Source: Rhodococcus gordoniae (GTDB lineage: Bacteria; Actinomycetota; Actinomycetes; Mycobacteriales; Mycobacteriaceae). Taken from it: a stretch of 64,000 nt of DNA. Positions 9,043-20,944 of this stretch are shown in pieces. The stretch lies in contig NZ_LPZN01000016.1 in assembly GCF_001646655.1 (NCBI RefSeq), positions 30,762 to 94,761 on the forward strand, read 5' to 3'. How positions within the stretch are numbered: position 1 is the first letter of the stretch; every line of letters starts with the position of its first letter. Made by a program: the position numbers and the translations under genes. The notes below the pieces were generated by a model, which did no database searches, was not told the DNA's origin, and saw only the letters and a list, made by a program, of their open reading frames with translations.

Positions 9043-10193
9043 GCCGCTCCGTTCTGCGCTGCGGCCACCACGCTCCGCGCGACGACCACCCGCATGATCT
9101 CGTTGGTTCCTTCCAGGATCTGATGCACGCGCAGATCGCGCACGATCTTCTCGATCCCGTACTCGGCAAGGTAACCGTAGCCACCGTGCAACTGCAGCGC
9201 CTCGTTCGCGACCTCGAAGCCGGTATCGGTCGCGAACCGTTTCGCCATCGCGCACAGCTCCACGACGTCGTCGGCGCCGCGGTCGAGCGCGTCGGCGGCG
9301 CGCCACAGCAGCGTGCGCGCGGCCTCGAGTTCGATCCGCATGTCGGCGAGGCGGAACTGCAGGGCCTGCGAGTCGAGCAGACGCTCCCCGAAGGCCTTGC
9401 GCTCGGCGAGATAGGCGACCGCCCGGTCGAGAGCGGTCTGACCGCCACCGACGGAGCACGCGGCGATGTTGATGCGACCGCCGTTGAGCCCCTGCATGGC
9501 GATTCGGAAGCCGCCGCCCTCGGTACCGAGGAGGTTTTCGGCGGGCACCCGGGCACCGTCGAGGATGACCTGCCGGGTGGGCTGGGCGTTCCAGCCCATC
9601 TTCTTCTCGTTGGCGCCGAAGGAGAGTCCGGGGGTGTCCTTCGGGACGATGAACGCGGAGATGCCGCGGGCGCCGGTGTCGCCGGTGCGGGCCATGACCA
9701 CGTACACGTCGGACGTGCCGGCTCCCGAGATGAACTGTTTGACCCCGGTGAGCACGTACTCGTCACCGTCACGAACGGCCTTGGTGCTCAGGGCCGCCGC
9801 ATCGGAGCCGGCACCCGGCTCGGTGAGGCAGTAGCTGCCCAGATGCTCCATCGAGCACAGCTTCGGCACCCACTGGTGACGCTGTTCGTCGTTGCCGAAC
9901 TTGTCGATCATCCACGTGACCATGTTGTGGATGGAGATGTACGCCGCGACGGACGGGCAGCCCTTCGCCAGCTCCTCGAAGATCCGGACGGAATCGAGGC
10001 GGCGCAGCCCCGATCCGCCCACGTCCTCGCGGACGTAGATGCCGCCCATGCCCAGCTCGGCCGCCTTGCGCAGTACGTCCACGGGAAAGTGCTTGTTCTG
10101 GTCCCAGTCGACCGCGTTCGGGGCCAGATACTCGGTGGCGAAGTCCCGGGCGGTGTCGCGGATCGCCCGGTCGTCGTCGGTGAGGAGAAACAT
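9039..10193 (-). CDS. Acyl-CoA dehydrogenase, probable isobutyryl-CoA dehydrogenase
   Basis: A 384-aa FAD enzyme with the signatures SYCLTEPGAGSDAAAL and LQLHGGYGYLAEYGIEK and the C-terminal catalytic base Glu361 in ILEGTNEIMR, the position used by short-chain members such as ACAD8. In this operon it would oxidise isobutyryl-CoA to methacrylyl-CoA, feeding the crotonase. The start codon lies 9 bp after the mmsA stop. Specificity for isobutyryl-CoA is inferred from context. Confidence 0.92.
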   Translation of the reverse strand: MFLLTDDDRAIRDTARDFATEYLAPNAVDWDQNKHFPVDVLRKAAELGMGGIYVREDVGGSGLRRLDSVRIFEELAKGCPSVAAYISIHNMVTWMIDKFGNDEQRHQWVPKLCSMEHLGSYCLTEPGAGSDAAALSTKAVRDGDEYVLTGVKQFISGAGTSDVYVVMARTGDTGARGISAFIVPKDTPGLSFGANEKKMGWNAQPTRQVILDGARVPAENLLGTEGGGFRIAMQGLNGGRINIAACSVGGGQTALDRAVAYLAERKAFGERLLDSQALQFRLADMRIELEAARTLLWRAADALDRGADDVVELCAMAKRFATDTGFEVANEALQLHGGYGYLAEYGIEKIVRDLRVHQILEGTNEIMRVVVARSVVAAAQNGAA

Positions 10194-10202
10194 GCCGGCC
10201 GC

Positions 10203-11735
10203 CTAGTCCATCGTCGGGATGACGAAGTGGTCGGTGTCGGCGACGTGAGCACCCTCGATGTCGCCTTCCTTGACACCGGAAGGCCAGCGCTGCGTGACCG
10301 TCTTCGTCTTGGTGTAGAAGCGGAAGGCGTCGGGGCCGTGCTGGTTGAGGTCGCCGAAGCCGGAGGCCTTCCAGCCGCCGAAGGTGTAGTAGGCGATCGG
10401 CACCGGGATCGGGACGTTGACGCCCACCATGCCGACCTGGACGCGGTTGGTGAAGTCGCGGGCGGTGTCGCCGTCGCGGGTGAAGATCGCCACGCCGTTG
10501 CCGTACTCGTGCTCGGTGGGCAGGGCCAGGGCGTGCTCGTAGTCACGGGCACGCACGACCGTGAGCACCGGTCCGAAGATCTCTTCCTTGTAGATCGACA
10601 TGTCGGTGGTGACCTTGTCGAACAGGGTCGCACCGGAGAAGAAACCGTTCTCGTGGCCCTCGAGAACGAAATCACGCCCGTCGACGACGAGTTCGGCACC
10701 TTCGTCCACGCCCTGGGCGATGTAACCGTGGACGCGCTCGCGGGCGGCGGCGGTCACGAGCGGACCGAAGTCGGCCTTCTCGTCGAAGCTGGTACCGATC
10801 CGCAGGTCGGCGATGCGCTCGGTGAGCTTGGCGACGAGCCGGTCGGCGGTCTCCTCACCGACGGGAACGGCCACCGACAGTGCCATGCAGCGCTCGCCGG
10901 CCGATCCGTAGGCGGCACCGACGAGTGCGTCGGCGACCTGGTCGAGGTCGGCGTCGGGCATGATGATCGCGTGGTTCTTCGCGCCGCCGAAGCACTGTGC
11001 GCGCTTGCCGTTCTTGGCGGCCGTCTCGTAGATGTACTGCGCGATCGGGGTGGAGCCGACGAAGCCGACGGCCTTGATGCGCTTGTCGTTCAGCAGGACG
11101 TCGACGGCTTCCTTGTCGCCGTTGACGACGTTGAACACCCCGGCGGGCAGGCCTGCTTCGAGGAACAGCTCGGCCAGGCGCAGCGGCACCGAGGGGTCGC
11201 GCTCGGAGGGCTTGAGCACGAAGGCGTTGCCGGAGACGAGGGCGGGAGCGGCCTTCCACAGCGGGATCATGGCCGGGAAGTTGAACGGGGTGATGCCCGC
11301 GACGACACCGAGGGGCTGACGCATCGAGTACACGTCGATGCCGGTGCCGGCGGATTCGGTGTATTCGCCCTTGAGCAGGTGGGGAGCGCCGAGCGCGACC
11401 TCGACGACCTCGAGTCCGCGCTGGATGTCGCCCTTCGCGTCGGGAATCGTCTTACCGTGCTCGCTCGAGAGCATGCGGGCGAGTTCGTCCATGTTGTCCT
11501 GGGCGAGCTGGAGGAACCTCATGAGCACGCGGGCCCGCTTCTGCGGGTTCCACGCCGCCCATTCCTTCTGGGCCACTTCGGCATCGGCGATCGCAGCCTC
11601 GACCTCGCTCACGGCGGCGAGGGGTACGCGTGCCTGGACGTCGCCGGTGTTGGGGTCGAAGACGTCGGCGTAGCGGCCGGAGGTGCCGCTGACGTGCTGT
11701 CCGCCGACGAAGTGGGTCAGTTCTCGAACGCTCAT
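10203..11735 (-). CDS. mmsA: Methylmalonate-semialdehyde dehydrogenase (CoA-acylating)
   Basis: MmsA converts methylmalonate semialdehyde to propionyl-CoA with NAD and CoA, the final step of valine degradation. The 510-aa aldehyde dehydrogenase has the catalytic cysteine Cys283 in GSAGERCMALSVA, as in MmsA proteins, and the conserved ITPFNFPAMIPLWK segment. It is the first gene of the minus-strand operon, with a good promoter at 11821-11850 and about 80 nt of leader. Confidence 0.96.
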   Translation of the reverse strand: MSVRELTHFVGGQHVSGTSGRYADVFDPNTGDVQARVPLAAVSEVEAAIADAEVAQKEWAAWNPQKRARVLMRFLQLAQDNMDELARMLSSEHGKTIPDAKGDIQRGLEVVEVALGAPHLLKGEYTESAGTGIDVYSMRQPLGVVAGITPFNFPAMIPLWKAAPALVSGNAFVLKPSERDPSVPLRLAELFLEAGLPAGVFNVVNGDKEAVDVLLNDKRIKAVGFVGSTPIAQYIYETAAKNGKRAQCFGGAKNHAIIMPDADLDQVADALVGAAYGSAGERCMALSVAVPVGEETADRLVAKLTERIADLRIGTSFDEKADFGPLVTAAARERVHGYIAQGVDEGAELVVDGRDFVLEGHENGFFSGATLFDKVTTDMSIYKEEIFGPVLTVVRARDYEHALALPTEHEYGNGVAIFTRDGDTARDFTNRVQVGMVGVNVPIPVPIAYYTFGGWKASGFGDLNQHGPDAFRFYTKTKTVTQRWPSGVKEGDIEGAHVADTDHFVIPTMD

Positions 11736-11820
11736 GTCCGATCCCGTCCTTTACTGGTGTGCGATGACGTGGGATGTGCGATTTTCGGCGCGAACGGGCT
11801 CAGGCCCGAAGTCTTCGCCC

Positions 11821-11850
11821 ATCCTATAGTTGGAAGTCCACGTATGTCTA
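11821..11850 (-). promoter_or_regulatory. Putative sigma-70-type promoter of the mmsA operon
   Basis: On the minus strand TAGACA (plus-strand positions 11845-11850) matches the -35 consensus in five of six bases. TAGGAT (11821-11826) fits the actinobacterial TANNNT -10 box after an 18-bp spacer. Transcription would begin near 11814. Confidence 0.45.
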
Positions 11851-11898
11851 CCGTCACACCGCACCGGAGCGGCCGGCGCACTTCATGGGGGCTGTATG

Positions 11899-12447
11899 TT
11901 AGCCTTCTGCGATCTGCTGTGCCTTCGCGTAGGCGAGATGCAGGAAATCCGCACCGGTGAGCGCAGCGAACGACCCCGCCACCAGACGCGTGAAACCCGG
12001 AGCATAGACCCGGCCGACGACGAGGGCCGTCACCGTCCACAGGTCCAGGCAGAACGGGCACGCCAGCAGTTCCCCGACCGCGTGACGGACCCGCGACGAC
12101 GTACGGGGCTGCTCCATCACCTCGGCCGGACCACCCGGCCCGTCGAACTTCGTGAACGGCGCCCGGACCGGGCTGGTCACCGCCGCCTTGCTCACGATCC
12201 GGGAGATCTTGTGGCCGGCCAGCGCAGTGACGACGAGGTCACCGGCATCGGGCCTGGGCAGCGGTCGGCCCCTCTTCGCCGCGACCGCCGAGAGTGCGCC
12301 GACGAGGGTGAGATAGATCGACATCAGGACCGCGTAGCCCCCGAGCGGACGATCCTCGTCGCCCCGATAGGTCTCGACTTCCTCCTTCACGGCATGAACC
12401 GCGCGTTCCGCGTGCTCCTTGGCCGACGGCTTCTCGGATGTTCCCAT
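11899..12447 (-). CDS. DUF1360 family membrane protein
   Basis: A 182-aa protein. A charged N-terminus (about 1-35) is followed by hydrophobic segments near YAVLMSIYLTLVGALSAVAA, LACPFCLDLWTVTALVVG and AGSFAALTGADFLHLAY. The cysteine pair in CPFCLD and the GHKISRIVSK sequence fit DUF1360, a family of actinobacterial and Bacillus membrane proteins of unknown role. The ATG at 12447 has GGAGGATTC directly upstream. It is a single gene on the same strand as mmsA but separated from it by the mmsA promoter. Confidence 0.82.
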   Translation of the reverse strand: MGTSEKPSAKEHAERAVHAVKEEVETYRGDEDRPLGGYAVLMSIYLTLVGALSAVAAKRGRPLPRPDAGDLVVTALAGHKISRIVSKAAVTSPVRAPFTKFDGPGGPAEVMEQPRTSSRVRHAVGELLACPFCLDLWTVTALVVGRVYAPGFTRLVAGSFAALTGADFLHLAYAKAQQIAEG

Positions 12448-12559
12448 GAATCCTCCACTCGAGCGGTTCGCGTGCCGGTGCACGAAGGCCACCCGCATCC
12501 TCACCCGGGCAGGCATACCCCCGCGCCCCCTGTCGCAACCCGGATCGGAGGGCCGAGGG

Positions 12560-13330
12560 TCAGCGCATGCGGCGGTACAGGTCCCCGAGATCGGTGATAC
12601 CGCGGATCACCACGGCTTCGTCCGTTCCGCCGGCCCGCAACGCGCGGCGCAGGAGCATCGGGTCGAGATCCTCGAGCGCGGGCCGGAACCGCTCCGCCGG
12701 CAGGTCGGGCAGCTCGGTGTCGTCGCCGTAGAAGTCCTGCACCGCGGCCGCGTCGTCGTCGGGCTCGGCCTCGTCGATGCCGCCGATCAGCGTCGCGAGG
12801 TCGACCCCCCGAAGCGTCAGCACGGCGAGCGGTTGATCGTCGACGTGCTCCGCGAGCAGATAGCCGACGGCCGCGGCGTGCTTGCAGGGCCACCCGTCGT
12901 CGGGGCACGTGCACTCGAAGTCGAGCTCACCCGCGCGTCGCGGAAGGAGGGAGGATCCGAGTTCCTCGGGGAGGATGCCCGCGGCCAGCCGGGCCAGCAT
13001 GCCCGGCGACGAGCGGACCAGCGTCACGAGTTCGCGCACCGCATCCTCGTCGAGCGTGCGCACACGTACCACCGAGGTGAACGGGGTGAGCCGACTGCCC
13101 TGCACGTCTCCCACGGCCGCGCCCGGTTCGAGTCGCATGGAGATCACCTGACCGGCGCGCGCGTACGCGCGTCCCCGTGTCAGGCGTCCCTTCTCGGCGA
13201 GCTCCTCCATGACGGAGATCAGTTCCTTCGACCACCAGCTCCGGCCGATCGCGCCACGCTTGGTGCGTGCCTCGATGCCACCGTCGATCCGACGTGCCGT
13301 GCCGTAGCGGCGTACATCGCCCCGCGCCAT
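12560..13330 (-). CDS. SWIM zinc-finger protein, partner of the SNF2 helicase
   Basis: The 256-aa protein carries a SWIM zinc finger, CTCPDDGWPCKHAAAV, with the C-x-C-x(n)-C-x-H ligand pattern at about residues 140-155. SWIM domains bind nucleic acid or protein partners. Its ATG follows the helicase TAG stop without a single intervening base, so translation is coupled and the two products probably act together, as this pair does in many actinobacteria. The C-terminal third is acidic. No enzymatic motif is seen. Confidence 0.88.
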   Translation of the reverse strand: MARGDVRRYGTARRIDGGIEARTKRGAIGRSWWSKELISVMEELAEKGRLTRGRAYARAGQVISMRLEPGAAVGDVQGSRLTPFTSVVRVRTLDEDAVRELVTLVRSSPGMLARLAAGILPEELGSSLLPRRAGELDFECTCPDDGWPCKHAAAVGYLLAEHVDDQPLAVLTLRGVDLATLIGGIDEAEPDDDAAAVQDFYGDDTELPDLPAERFRPALEDLDPMLLRRALRAGGTDEAVVIRGITDLGDLYRRMR

Positions 13331-16138
<2,808 letters not shown>

Positions 16139-16187
16139 GCCCACTATCGTGCCAGCCGCACCCGACCCCGATGGCAGGCTGGGTCCC

Positions 16188-17111
16188 ATGGCACGCGCAT
16201 ACGGCTTCGTGGAGTACGGCGGTCCGGAGACACAGCAGCTGTTCGACACTCCCGTCCCCTCACCCGGCCCGGGGCAACTCCTCGTGGCGGTCCGGGCCGC
16301 GGGTGTGAATCCCGCCGACTGGAAGGTGCGGTCCGGACAGCGCAGGAACAGTGTCACGGTGCGCTTTCCGGCCGTGCTCGGCCGGGAGGTCGCGGGCGTG
16401 GTGGAGGCGGCCGGTCCGGACGCCGGCTTCACGGCGGGCGACGCCGTCTTCGGAGCCACCGCGGAGGGTCATGGCGGCTACGCCGAGTACACACTCGTCG
16501 ATGCGCGCGCTGCCGCGCACAAGCCCGGGTCCGTGCCGTTCGAGGTGGCGGCCACTCTTCCGGTCGCGGCCGGAACGGCCTTCGACATCGTCGAGCACCT
16601 CGACATCGTGGACGCGGACACCGTGCTCGTCCTCGGTGCCGGTGGCGGTGTGGGAACGGCGACCACGCAACTCGCGCACGCCGCGGGCGCCGCCGTGCTC
16701 GGCGTGGCGAGTGCGGGGAAACGCGATCTCGTCGAATCGTGCGGCGGGCTGTGGATCGAATCCGGTGCGGGCTTCGGCGAGCGGGTCGCGGCCGCCGCGG
16801 AGCGGTGCGGGGCGGTGACCGCGGTCGTCGATCTCGTCGGCGGCGACGTGCTGGAACGGGCGGTCGCGCTGACCCGGGCGCCGGAACGGGTCGTGAGTGT
16901 CGCCGATCCTTCCCGCGCACAGGTCCTGGGCGGTTCGGGGATCACCCGGCGACGGACCCGGGCAGTGTTCGAGCAGGTCGCGGAGCTCGTCGAGCGTGGC
17001 GTCCTCACGCCTCGCATCGAGCGGACCTTCCCTCTCGGCGAAGCCGGTCGCGCGCTCGAACTCGTCGAATCCGGGCATGCGGACGGGAAGGTCGTCGTCA
17101 CTGTGCCCTGA
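16188..17111 (+). CDS. Zinc-lacking alcohol dehydrogenase / quinone oxidoreductase family protein
   Basis: A 307-aa MDR-superfamily enzyme with N-terminal GroES-like fold (VRAAGVNPADWKVRSG) and the NADPH-binding glycine motif GAGGGVGTA near residue 148. The catalytic zinc cysteine and histidine of true alcohol dehydrogenases are absent, which fits the NADPH:quinone reductase subgroup. It is divergent from the helicase gene with only 49 bp between starts. The substrate is unknown. Confidence 0.9.
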   Translation: MARAYGFVEYGGPETQQLFDTPVPSPGPGQLLVAVRAAGVNPADWKVRSGQRRNSVTVRFPAVLGREVAGVVEAAGPDAGFTAGDAVFGATAEGHGGYAEYTLVDARAAAHKPGSVPFEVAATLPVAAGTAFDIVEHLDIVDADTVLVLGAGGGVGTATTQLAHAAGAAVLGVASAGKRDLVESCGGLWIESGAGFGERVAAAAERCGAVTAVVDLVGGDVLERAVALTRAPERVVSVADPSRAQVLGGSGITRRRTRAVFEQVAELVERGVLTPRIERTFPLGEAGRALELVESGHADGKVVVTVP

Positions 17112-17178
17112 ATCGCTCTGCCGCGAGCGCCCTGTCGGCGCGGTATGCCAGGATCGCCGCGTGCGTGGGGGGAACGCG

Positions 17179-17868
17179 ATGTGGTGGGTGGTGGCCGTGA
17201 TCGTCGCGGTGGTGCTGTCCTGGCTGTGGGATCGCACCGGACCGGGATCCGGGACGGTGCCGGGCAGCCCCGCCCGAGCCGAGGTGCACGCCCTGCTGGC
17301 GCAGGTGACGGTGGTCGAGGAGCGGCAGAAGGTGCCCGGTTATCAGCGGGGATGCGGCGCCGGGGAGCGATGCGTGTTCGGGCCGGCCTGGTCCGACGAC
17401 CATCCCGGCGCCGGCGGGCACGACGGATGCGACACTCGCAACAACGTCCTCGCCCGCGACCTCGTCTCACCCACCTTCCGGGCGGGCAGCGACGACTGTG
17501 TCGTGATGTCCGGGGTCCTGAACGATCCGTACACCGGGGCGCGCGTGGAGTTCCGGCGTGCCGAGGCGAACGCCGTGCACATCGACCACATCTATCCTCT
17601 CGCCGCGGCATGGGATCTCGGTGCCGCCGGATGGCCCGCCGACCGCCGGCGCCAGTTCGCGAACGACATCACCTACAACCTCGTCGCCGTCGACGGGCAG
17701 GCGAACCTCGACAAGCGCGACGGCACGCCGGCGCGGTGGTTACCGCCGGCGCCGGGTTACCGCTGCTGGTTCGCGGGACGGTACCTGACCGTGGCGGTGC
17801 GCTACGCACTACCGATCACGATCGGCGACCACCGCGCCCTGATGGGCGCGGCGGAATCGTGCCCGTGA
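17179..17868 (+). CDS. Exported or membrane-anchored HNH nuclease (GmrSD C-terminal/DUF1524 type)
   Basis: The 229-aa protein begins with a hydrophobic segment (WWVVAVIVAVVLSWLW, residues 2-17) fitting a signal anchor or uncleaved signal. The rest contains HIDHIYPLAAAWDLGA (135-149) with the Asp136-His137 pair, then an asparagine-containing DITYNLVAVDGQANLDKRD, which is the HNH core of the GmrSD C-terminal family. Cys59, Cys65, Cys84 and Cys107 could form disulfides outside the cell. The ATG at 17179 follows GGGGGGAACG; a GTG at 17161 is an alternative. It is probably a secreted nuclease for nutrient scavenging or competition. Confidence 0.85.
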   Translation: MWWVVAVIVAVVLSWLWDRTGPGSGTVPGSPARAEVHALLAQVTVVEERQKVPGYQRGCGAGERCVFGPAWSDDHPGAGGHDGCDTRNNVLARDLVSPTFRAGSDDCVVMSGVLNDPYTGARVEFRRAEANAVHIDHIYPLAAAWDLGAAGWPADRRRQFANDITYNLVAVDGQANLDKRDGTPARWLPPAPGYRCWFAGRYLTVAVRYALPITIGDHRALMGAAESCP

Positions 17869-17980
17869 CCTCTCGCGCGGTTCGCCAGGCCTGTCGGGCA
17901 GGAAGGTCGCGCGGGATCCGGTCGGGATGCTCGAGCGAGAACATCGATGTCTTCGTATGCCGTGGGGCTACGGTGAGGAA

Positions 17981-18799
17981 ATGCTCGAGCGCATCTCCAA
18001 GGACACCCGGCTGTGCATCTCGATGTCCGGCCGCCCCAGCAACATCGGCACCCGCTTCCACAACTACCTCTACGAGGAACTCGATCTCGACTTCGTCTAC
18101 AAGGCGTTCGCGCCCGTGAACATCGAGGACGCGGTGGCCGGGATTCGCGGCCTGGGTATTCGCGGAGCCGGTGTATCCATGCCGTTCAAGGAAGCGGTGT
18201 TGCCCCTCGTCGACGTGCTGCACGATTCCGCGCGCGCCATCGAGTCCGTGAACACGATCGTCAACGACGACGGAGTCCTGCACGCCTACAACACCGACTA
18301 CCAGGCGGTGAGCGATCTGCTCGTCGAGCACGGTGCCGATTCCGCCCTGCCGGTCACGGTGGTGGGCAGCGGTGGAATGGCGAAGGCCGTGACAGCGGCG
18401 CTGCGCCACAACGGATTCACCGACGGAACGATCGTCGCCCGCAACGAGGACACCGGACGGCCCCTCGCGCGCAAGTACGGCTACGAGTGGCGCGCCGACA
18501 CACGCGACGTCGCGCCCGGTCTGATCGTCAACGCAACCCCGATCGGGATGGCCGGCGGGGCCGAATCGGGCGACCTGCCCCTCCCCCACGATTTCGTCGC
18601 GGCGGCGTCCACGGTCTTCGACGTCGTGGCCGTCCCGCCGGACACCCCGCTCGTCCGGTTCGCCCGCGAGCACGGCATCCCGGTGATCACGGGCGACGAG
18701 GTCATCGCGTTGCAGGCCGCGCTCCAGTTCGAGCTCTACACGGGCGTGACCCCGACGCGCGAGCAGGTGCGCCGCGCGTCGGAGTACTCCCGCTCCTGA
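17981..18799 (+). CDS. Shikimate dehydrogenase-like oxidoreductase with altered substrate motif
   Basis: A 272-aa AroE/YdiB-fold protein. Lys70 in VSMPFK, Asn91 in NTIV and Asp106 in YNTDYQA match the catalytic and binding residues of shikimate dehydrogenase, and GSGGMAKA (129-136) binds NADP. The N-terminal shikimate-binding motif, normally GxPxxHSxSP followed by HN, reads GRPSNIGTRFHN (17-28), so the two serines and the histidine are missing. The ATG at 17981 has GTGAGGAA upstream. It may act on a compound other than shikimate. No other aromatic-pathway gene is adjacent. Confidence 0.88.
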   Translation: MLERISKDTRLCISMSGRPSNIGTRFHNYLYEELDLDFVYKAFAPVNIEDAVAGIRGLGIRGAGVSMPFKEAVLPLVDVLHDSARAIESVNTIVNDDGVLHAYNTDYQAVSDLLVEHGADSALPVTVVGSGGMAKAVTAALRHNGFTDGTIVARNEDTGRPLARKYGYEWRADTRDVAPGLIVNATPIGMAGGAESGDLPLPHDFVAAASTVFDVVAVPPDTPLVRFAREHGIPVITGDEVIALQAALQFELYTGVTPTREQVRRASEYSRS

Positions 18800-18921
18800 T
18801 CGATCGGTGCCCCGGGGACGGCCCGTCGTCGGACGATCCCACTCTGTTCGAGGCCGTCGAGCACGACCGTGGTCTCTTCTCCGGAACACGTCTGCGCGTC
18901 CCGTTTCCGGCCGGACACCGG

Positions 18922-19761
18922 TCAGCCGCCGGTGGCGACCTCCCGTGCCGGATCGGCCGACCACTGCGACCACGAGCCCGGATACAGGGCGGCGTCGATG
19001 CCCGCGATCCCGAGTGCGGCGATCTCGTGTGCGGCGTTGATACCCGACCCGCAGTACACGGCGACGTCGGTGCGCTTCACGCCGAGCTTCGAGAAGCGGT
19101 GCGCGAGCTGATCCGCAGGCAGGAACGAGCCGTCCTGCCGAAGGTTCTCACCGGTCGGCGCACTGACCGCACCGGGAATGTGGCCCGCGCGGCGGTCCAC
19201 CGGTTCCTCGGCGCCGCTGTAGCGCGCGTAGGCCCGCGCGTCGAGCAGAACCCCGTGAGTGGCGAAGGCCGCGGCCTCGTCCGGGCCGATCGTCGGCATG
19301 TGACCGGGACTCAACGTCACGTGGCCCGGCTTCCGCTCACCGCCCGGGCCCGCGGCGAGCGGGTGTCCGCCGGCGATCCACGCCTGCAGCCCGCCGTCGA
19401 GCAACCGCACCTCGGAATGCCCGGCCCAGCGCAACAACCACCACGCGCGGGCAGCGGCGAGATCACCGGTGTCGTCGTACGCGACGACGGGCGTTCCGTC
19501 GTCGATCCCCCATCGGCGCGCGGCGGCCTGGAAGCGATCGATGTCGGGCAGCGGATGACGGCCGAGCTCGGGTGCGGGCGGGGCGGCGAGTTCCTCGTCC
19601 AGGTCGACGTAGACCGCGCCGCTGATGTGACCTTCGTGGAATCGGTCCCGTCCGTGCTTGTCGCCGAGTGCCCAGCGGACGTCGAGTATCACCGGAGATC
19701 GACCCTGCTCGATCATCTGGGCGAGCTCGACGGTGGTGAGGAGAACGGCGGTATCGGACAT
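18922..19761 (-). CDS. Thiosulfate / 3-mercaptopyruvate sulfurtransferase
   Basis: A tandem two-domain rhodanese of 279 aa. The first domain (about 1-130) is structural. The second (about 150-279) has the active cysteine Cys237 in the loop CGSGINA, closest to the mercaptopyruvate-type CGSGVTA. It moves sulfane sulfur to cyanide or thiol acceptors in the cytoplasm. The 123 bp between it and the convergent AroE-like gene show no clear hairpin. It is divergent from the thioesterase gene. Confidence 0.93.
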   Translation of the reverse strand: MSDTAVLLTTVELAQMIEQGRSPVILDVRWALGDKHGRDRFHEGHISGAVYVDLDEELAAPPAPELGRHPLPDIDRFQAAARRWGIDDGTPVVAYDDTGDLAAARAWWLLRWAGHSEVRLLDGGLQAWIAGGHPLAAGPGGERKPGHVTLSPGHMPTIGPDEAAAFATHGVLLDARAYARYSGAEEPVDRRAGHIPGAVSAPTGENLRQDGSFLPADQLAHRFSKLGVKRTDVAVYCGSGINAAHEIAALGIAGIDAALYPGSWSQWSADPAREVATGG

Positions 19762-19932
19762 GACCCGATCCTGACACGAACCGCAGACGGCGTTCCGGCT
19801 TTGGGGCGACACGCCGTGCATGCTGCGACGACCCCCTCGGCGAACACGCCCCGTACACGTCCGATTCGAGGGTTTTGCGTCTCGGTTCGGGATTGTCGTG
19901 AGGGTTGGTCTGATTTGCCGTGCCGAGAGCAC

Positions 19933-19938
19933 TATCGT
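19933..19938 (+). promoter_or_regulatory. Putative -10 box of a leaderless thioesterase mRNA
   Basis: TATCGT ends 6 nt before the GTG start at 19945. That spacing puts the transcription start at or beside the start codon, and no ribosome-binding site is visible between them. Confidence 0.35.
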
Positions 19939-19944
19939 CGAGAC

Positions 19945-20418
19945 GTGAGCAACCGCCAACCGACGAGCCCAGCCGCCCCGCCTGAGCCGGAGCAGTTCCC
20001 GGTGTTGTGGCCCATGCAGACACGTTGGGCCGACAACGACCATTACGGCCACGTCAACAACGTCACGTACTACTCGTACTTCGACTCGGCGGTCAACGGG
20101 TGGCTCATCTCCACCACCGGTGTCGACATCCGCGAACTCGACGCGATCGGGGTCGTGGCCGAGACCTCCTGCCGATATCTCGCCGAACTGTCCTTCCCCG
20201 ACCGCCTCCAGGTCGGATTGGCGGTCGAACGTCTGGGGACACAGTCGATCACGTATTCGCTCGCAATCTTCCGGGAATCCGACGACGCGCTGATCGCCGC
20301 CGCGACCGGCCGTTTCGTCCACGTCTACGTCGATCCGCAGACGCGCCGTCCCGTCCCCGTCCCTGACCAGATCCGCAAGGCCGCCGCTCAGCTGGCCACC
20401 CCGAGCGCCGGCCGGTAG
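19945..20418 (+). CDS. Hotdog-fold acyl-CoA thioesterase (4HBT family)
   Basis: The 157-aa protein contains TRWADNDHYGHVNN (27-39), the 4HBT/YbgC-type motif with aspartates at 30 and 32 and the GHVNN turn. It would hydrolyse an acyl-CoA thioester; the acyl group is unknown. The GTG start agrees with the promoter spacing at 19933-19938. It converges with the Lrp-type regulator with only 4 bp between stops. Confidence 0.88.
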   Translation: MSNRQPTSPAAPPEPEQFPVLWPMQTRWADNDHYGHVNNVTYYSYFDSAVNGWLISTTGVDIRELDAIGVVAETSCRYLAELSFPDRLQVGLAVERLGTQSITYSLAIFRESDDALIAAATGRFVHVYVDPQTRRPVPVPDQIRKAAAQLATPSAGR

Positions 20419-20422
20419 CGGT

Positions 20423-20911
20423 CTAGTCCGTCTCGCCTCCGCTGCGTCCGGCGGCCCGGGCCAGCAGCGGAGCCGTGCGCTGCGGGACGAGTTCCTGCAT
20501 GACCAGCGACATGTCCGTGCGCTCGACGCCGCGGATCCTCAGGATCCGGCCGGCCAGCCGATACAGGTCGTCGGCGTCGCGAGCGACCACCTTGACCGAC
20601 AGGTCGATCTGCCCGGTCAAACCGTAGACCTCGGTGACCTCGGGGATCTGGGCGAGCTCGTCGACGACCTCGTCGAGACGGTGCTGATCGACGCGGGTGG
20701 CCACGTAGGCGGCGAGCGGGTAGCCCAGGCTCACGGGATCGACCCGCCGCTCGAACGATGCGAGCACACCTTCGGCTTCCCATCGGGCCAGGCGCGCCTG
20801 GACGGTGTTGCGCGACAGCCCGAGACGATGCGCCAACTCCACGCCCGTGGCCCGGGGTGTGCGTGCGAGTTCGAGCAGCAGACGCGCGTCGGTCGCATCC
20901 AGACTGGTCAT
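20423..20911 (-). CDS. Lrp/AsnC-family regulator, probable regulator of bkdABC
   Basis: A 162-aa Lrp-type protein with N-terminal helix-turn-helix (LDATDARLLLELARTPRATGVELAHRLGLS) and a C-terminal RAM ligand domain (about 65-145). The ATG at 20911 (MTSLDATD) is the natural family start; the longer frame runs into the promoter. It is divergent from bkdABC, the classic position of BkdR, which senses branched-chain amino acids in Pseudomonas. Two dyads lie between the genes. Regulation of bkd is inferred. Confidence 0.9.
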   Translation of the reverse strand: MTSLDATDARLLLELARTPRATGVELAHRLGLSRNTVQARLARWEAEGVLASFERRVDPVSLGYPLAAYVATRVDQHRLDEVVDELAQIPEVTEVYGLTGQIDLSVKVVARDADDLYRLAGRILRIRGVERTDMSLVMQELVPQRTAPLLARAAGRSGGETD

Positions 20912-20944
20912 TCTTCGCAGTCTGCCAGCATCGGGCACCCGAAA

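Noticed and set aside
9123..11960. Very long plus-strand open frame opposite the acyl-CoA dehydrogenase and mmsA genes
   Set aside because: It is an antisense shadow produced by high GC. The minus-strand proteins have complete family motifs and the plus-strand translation has none.
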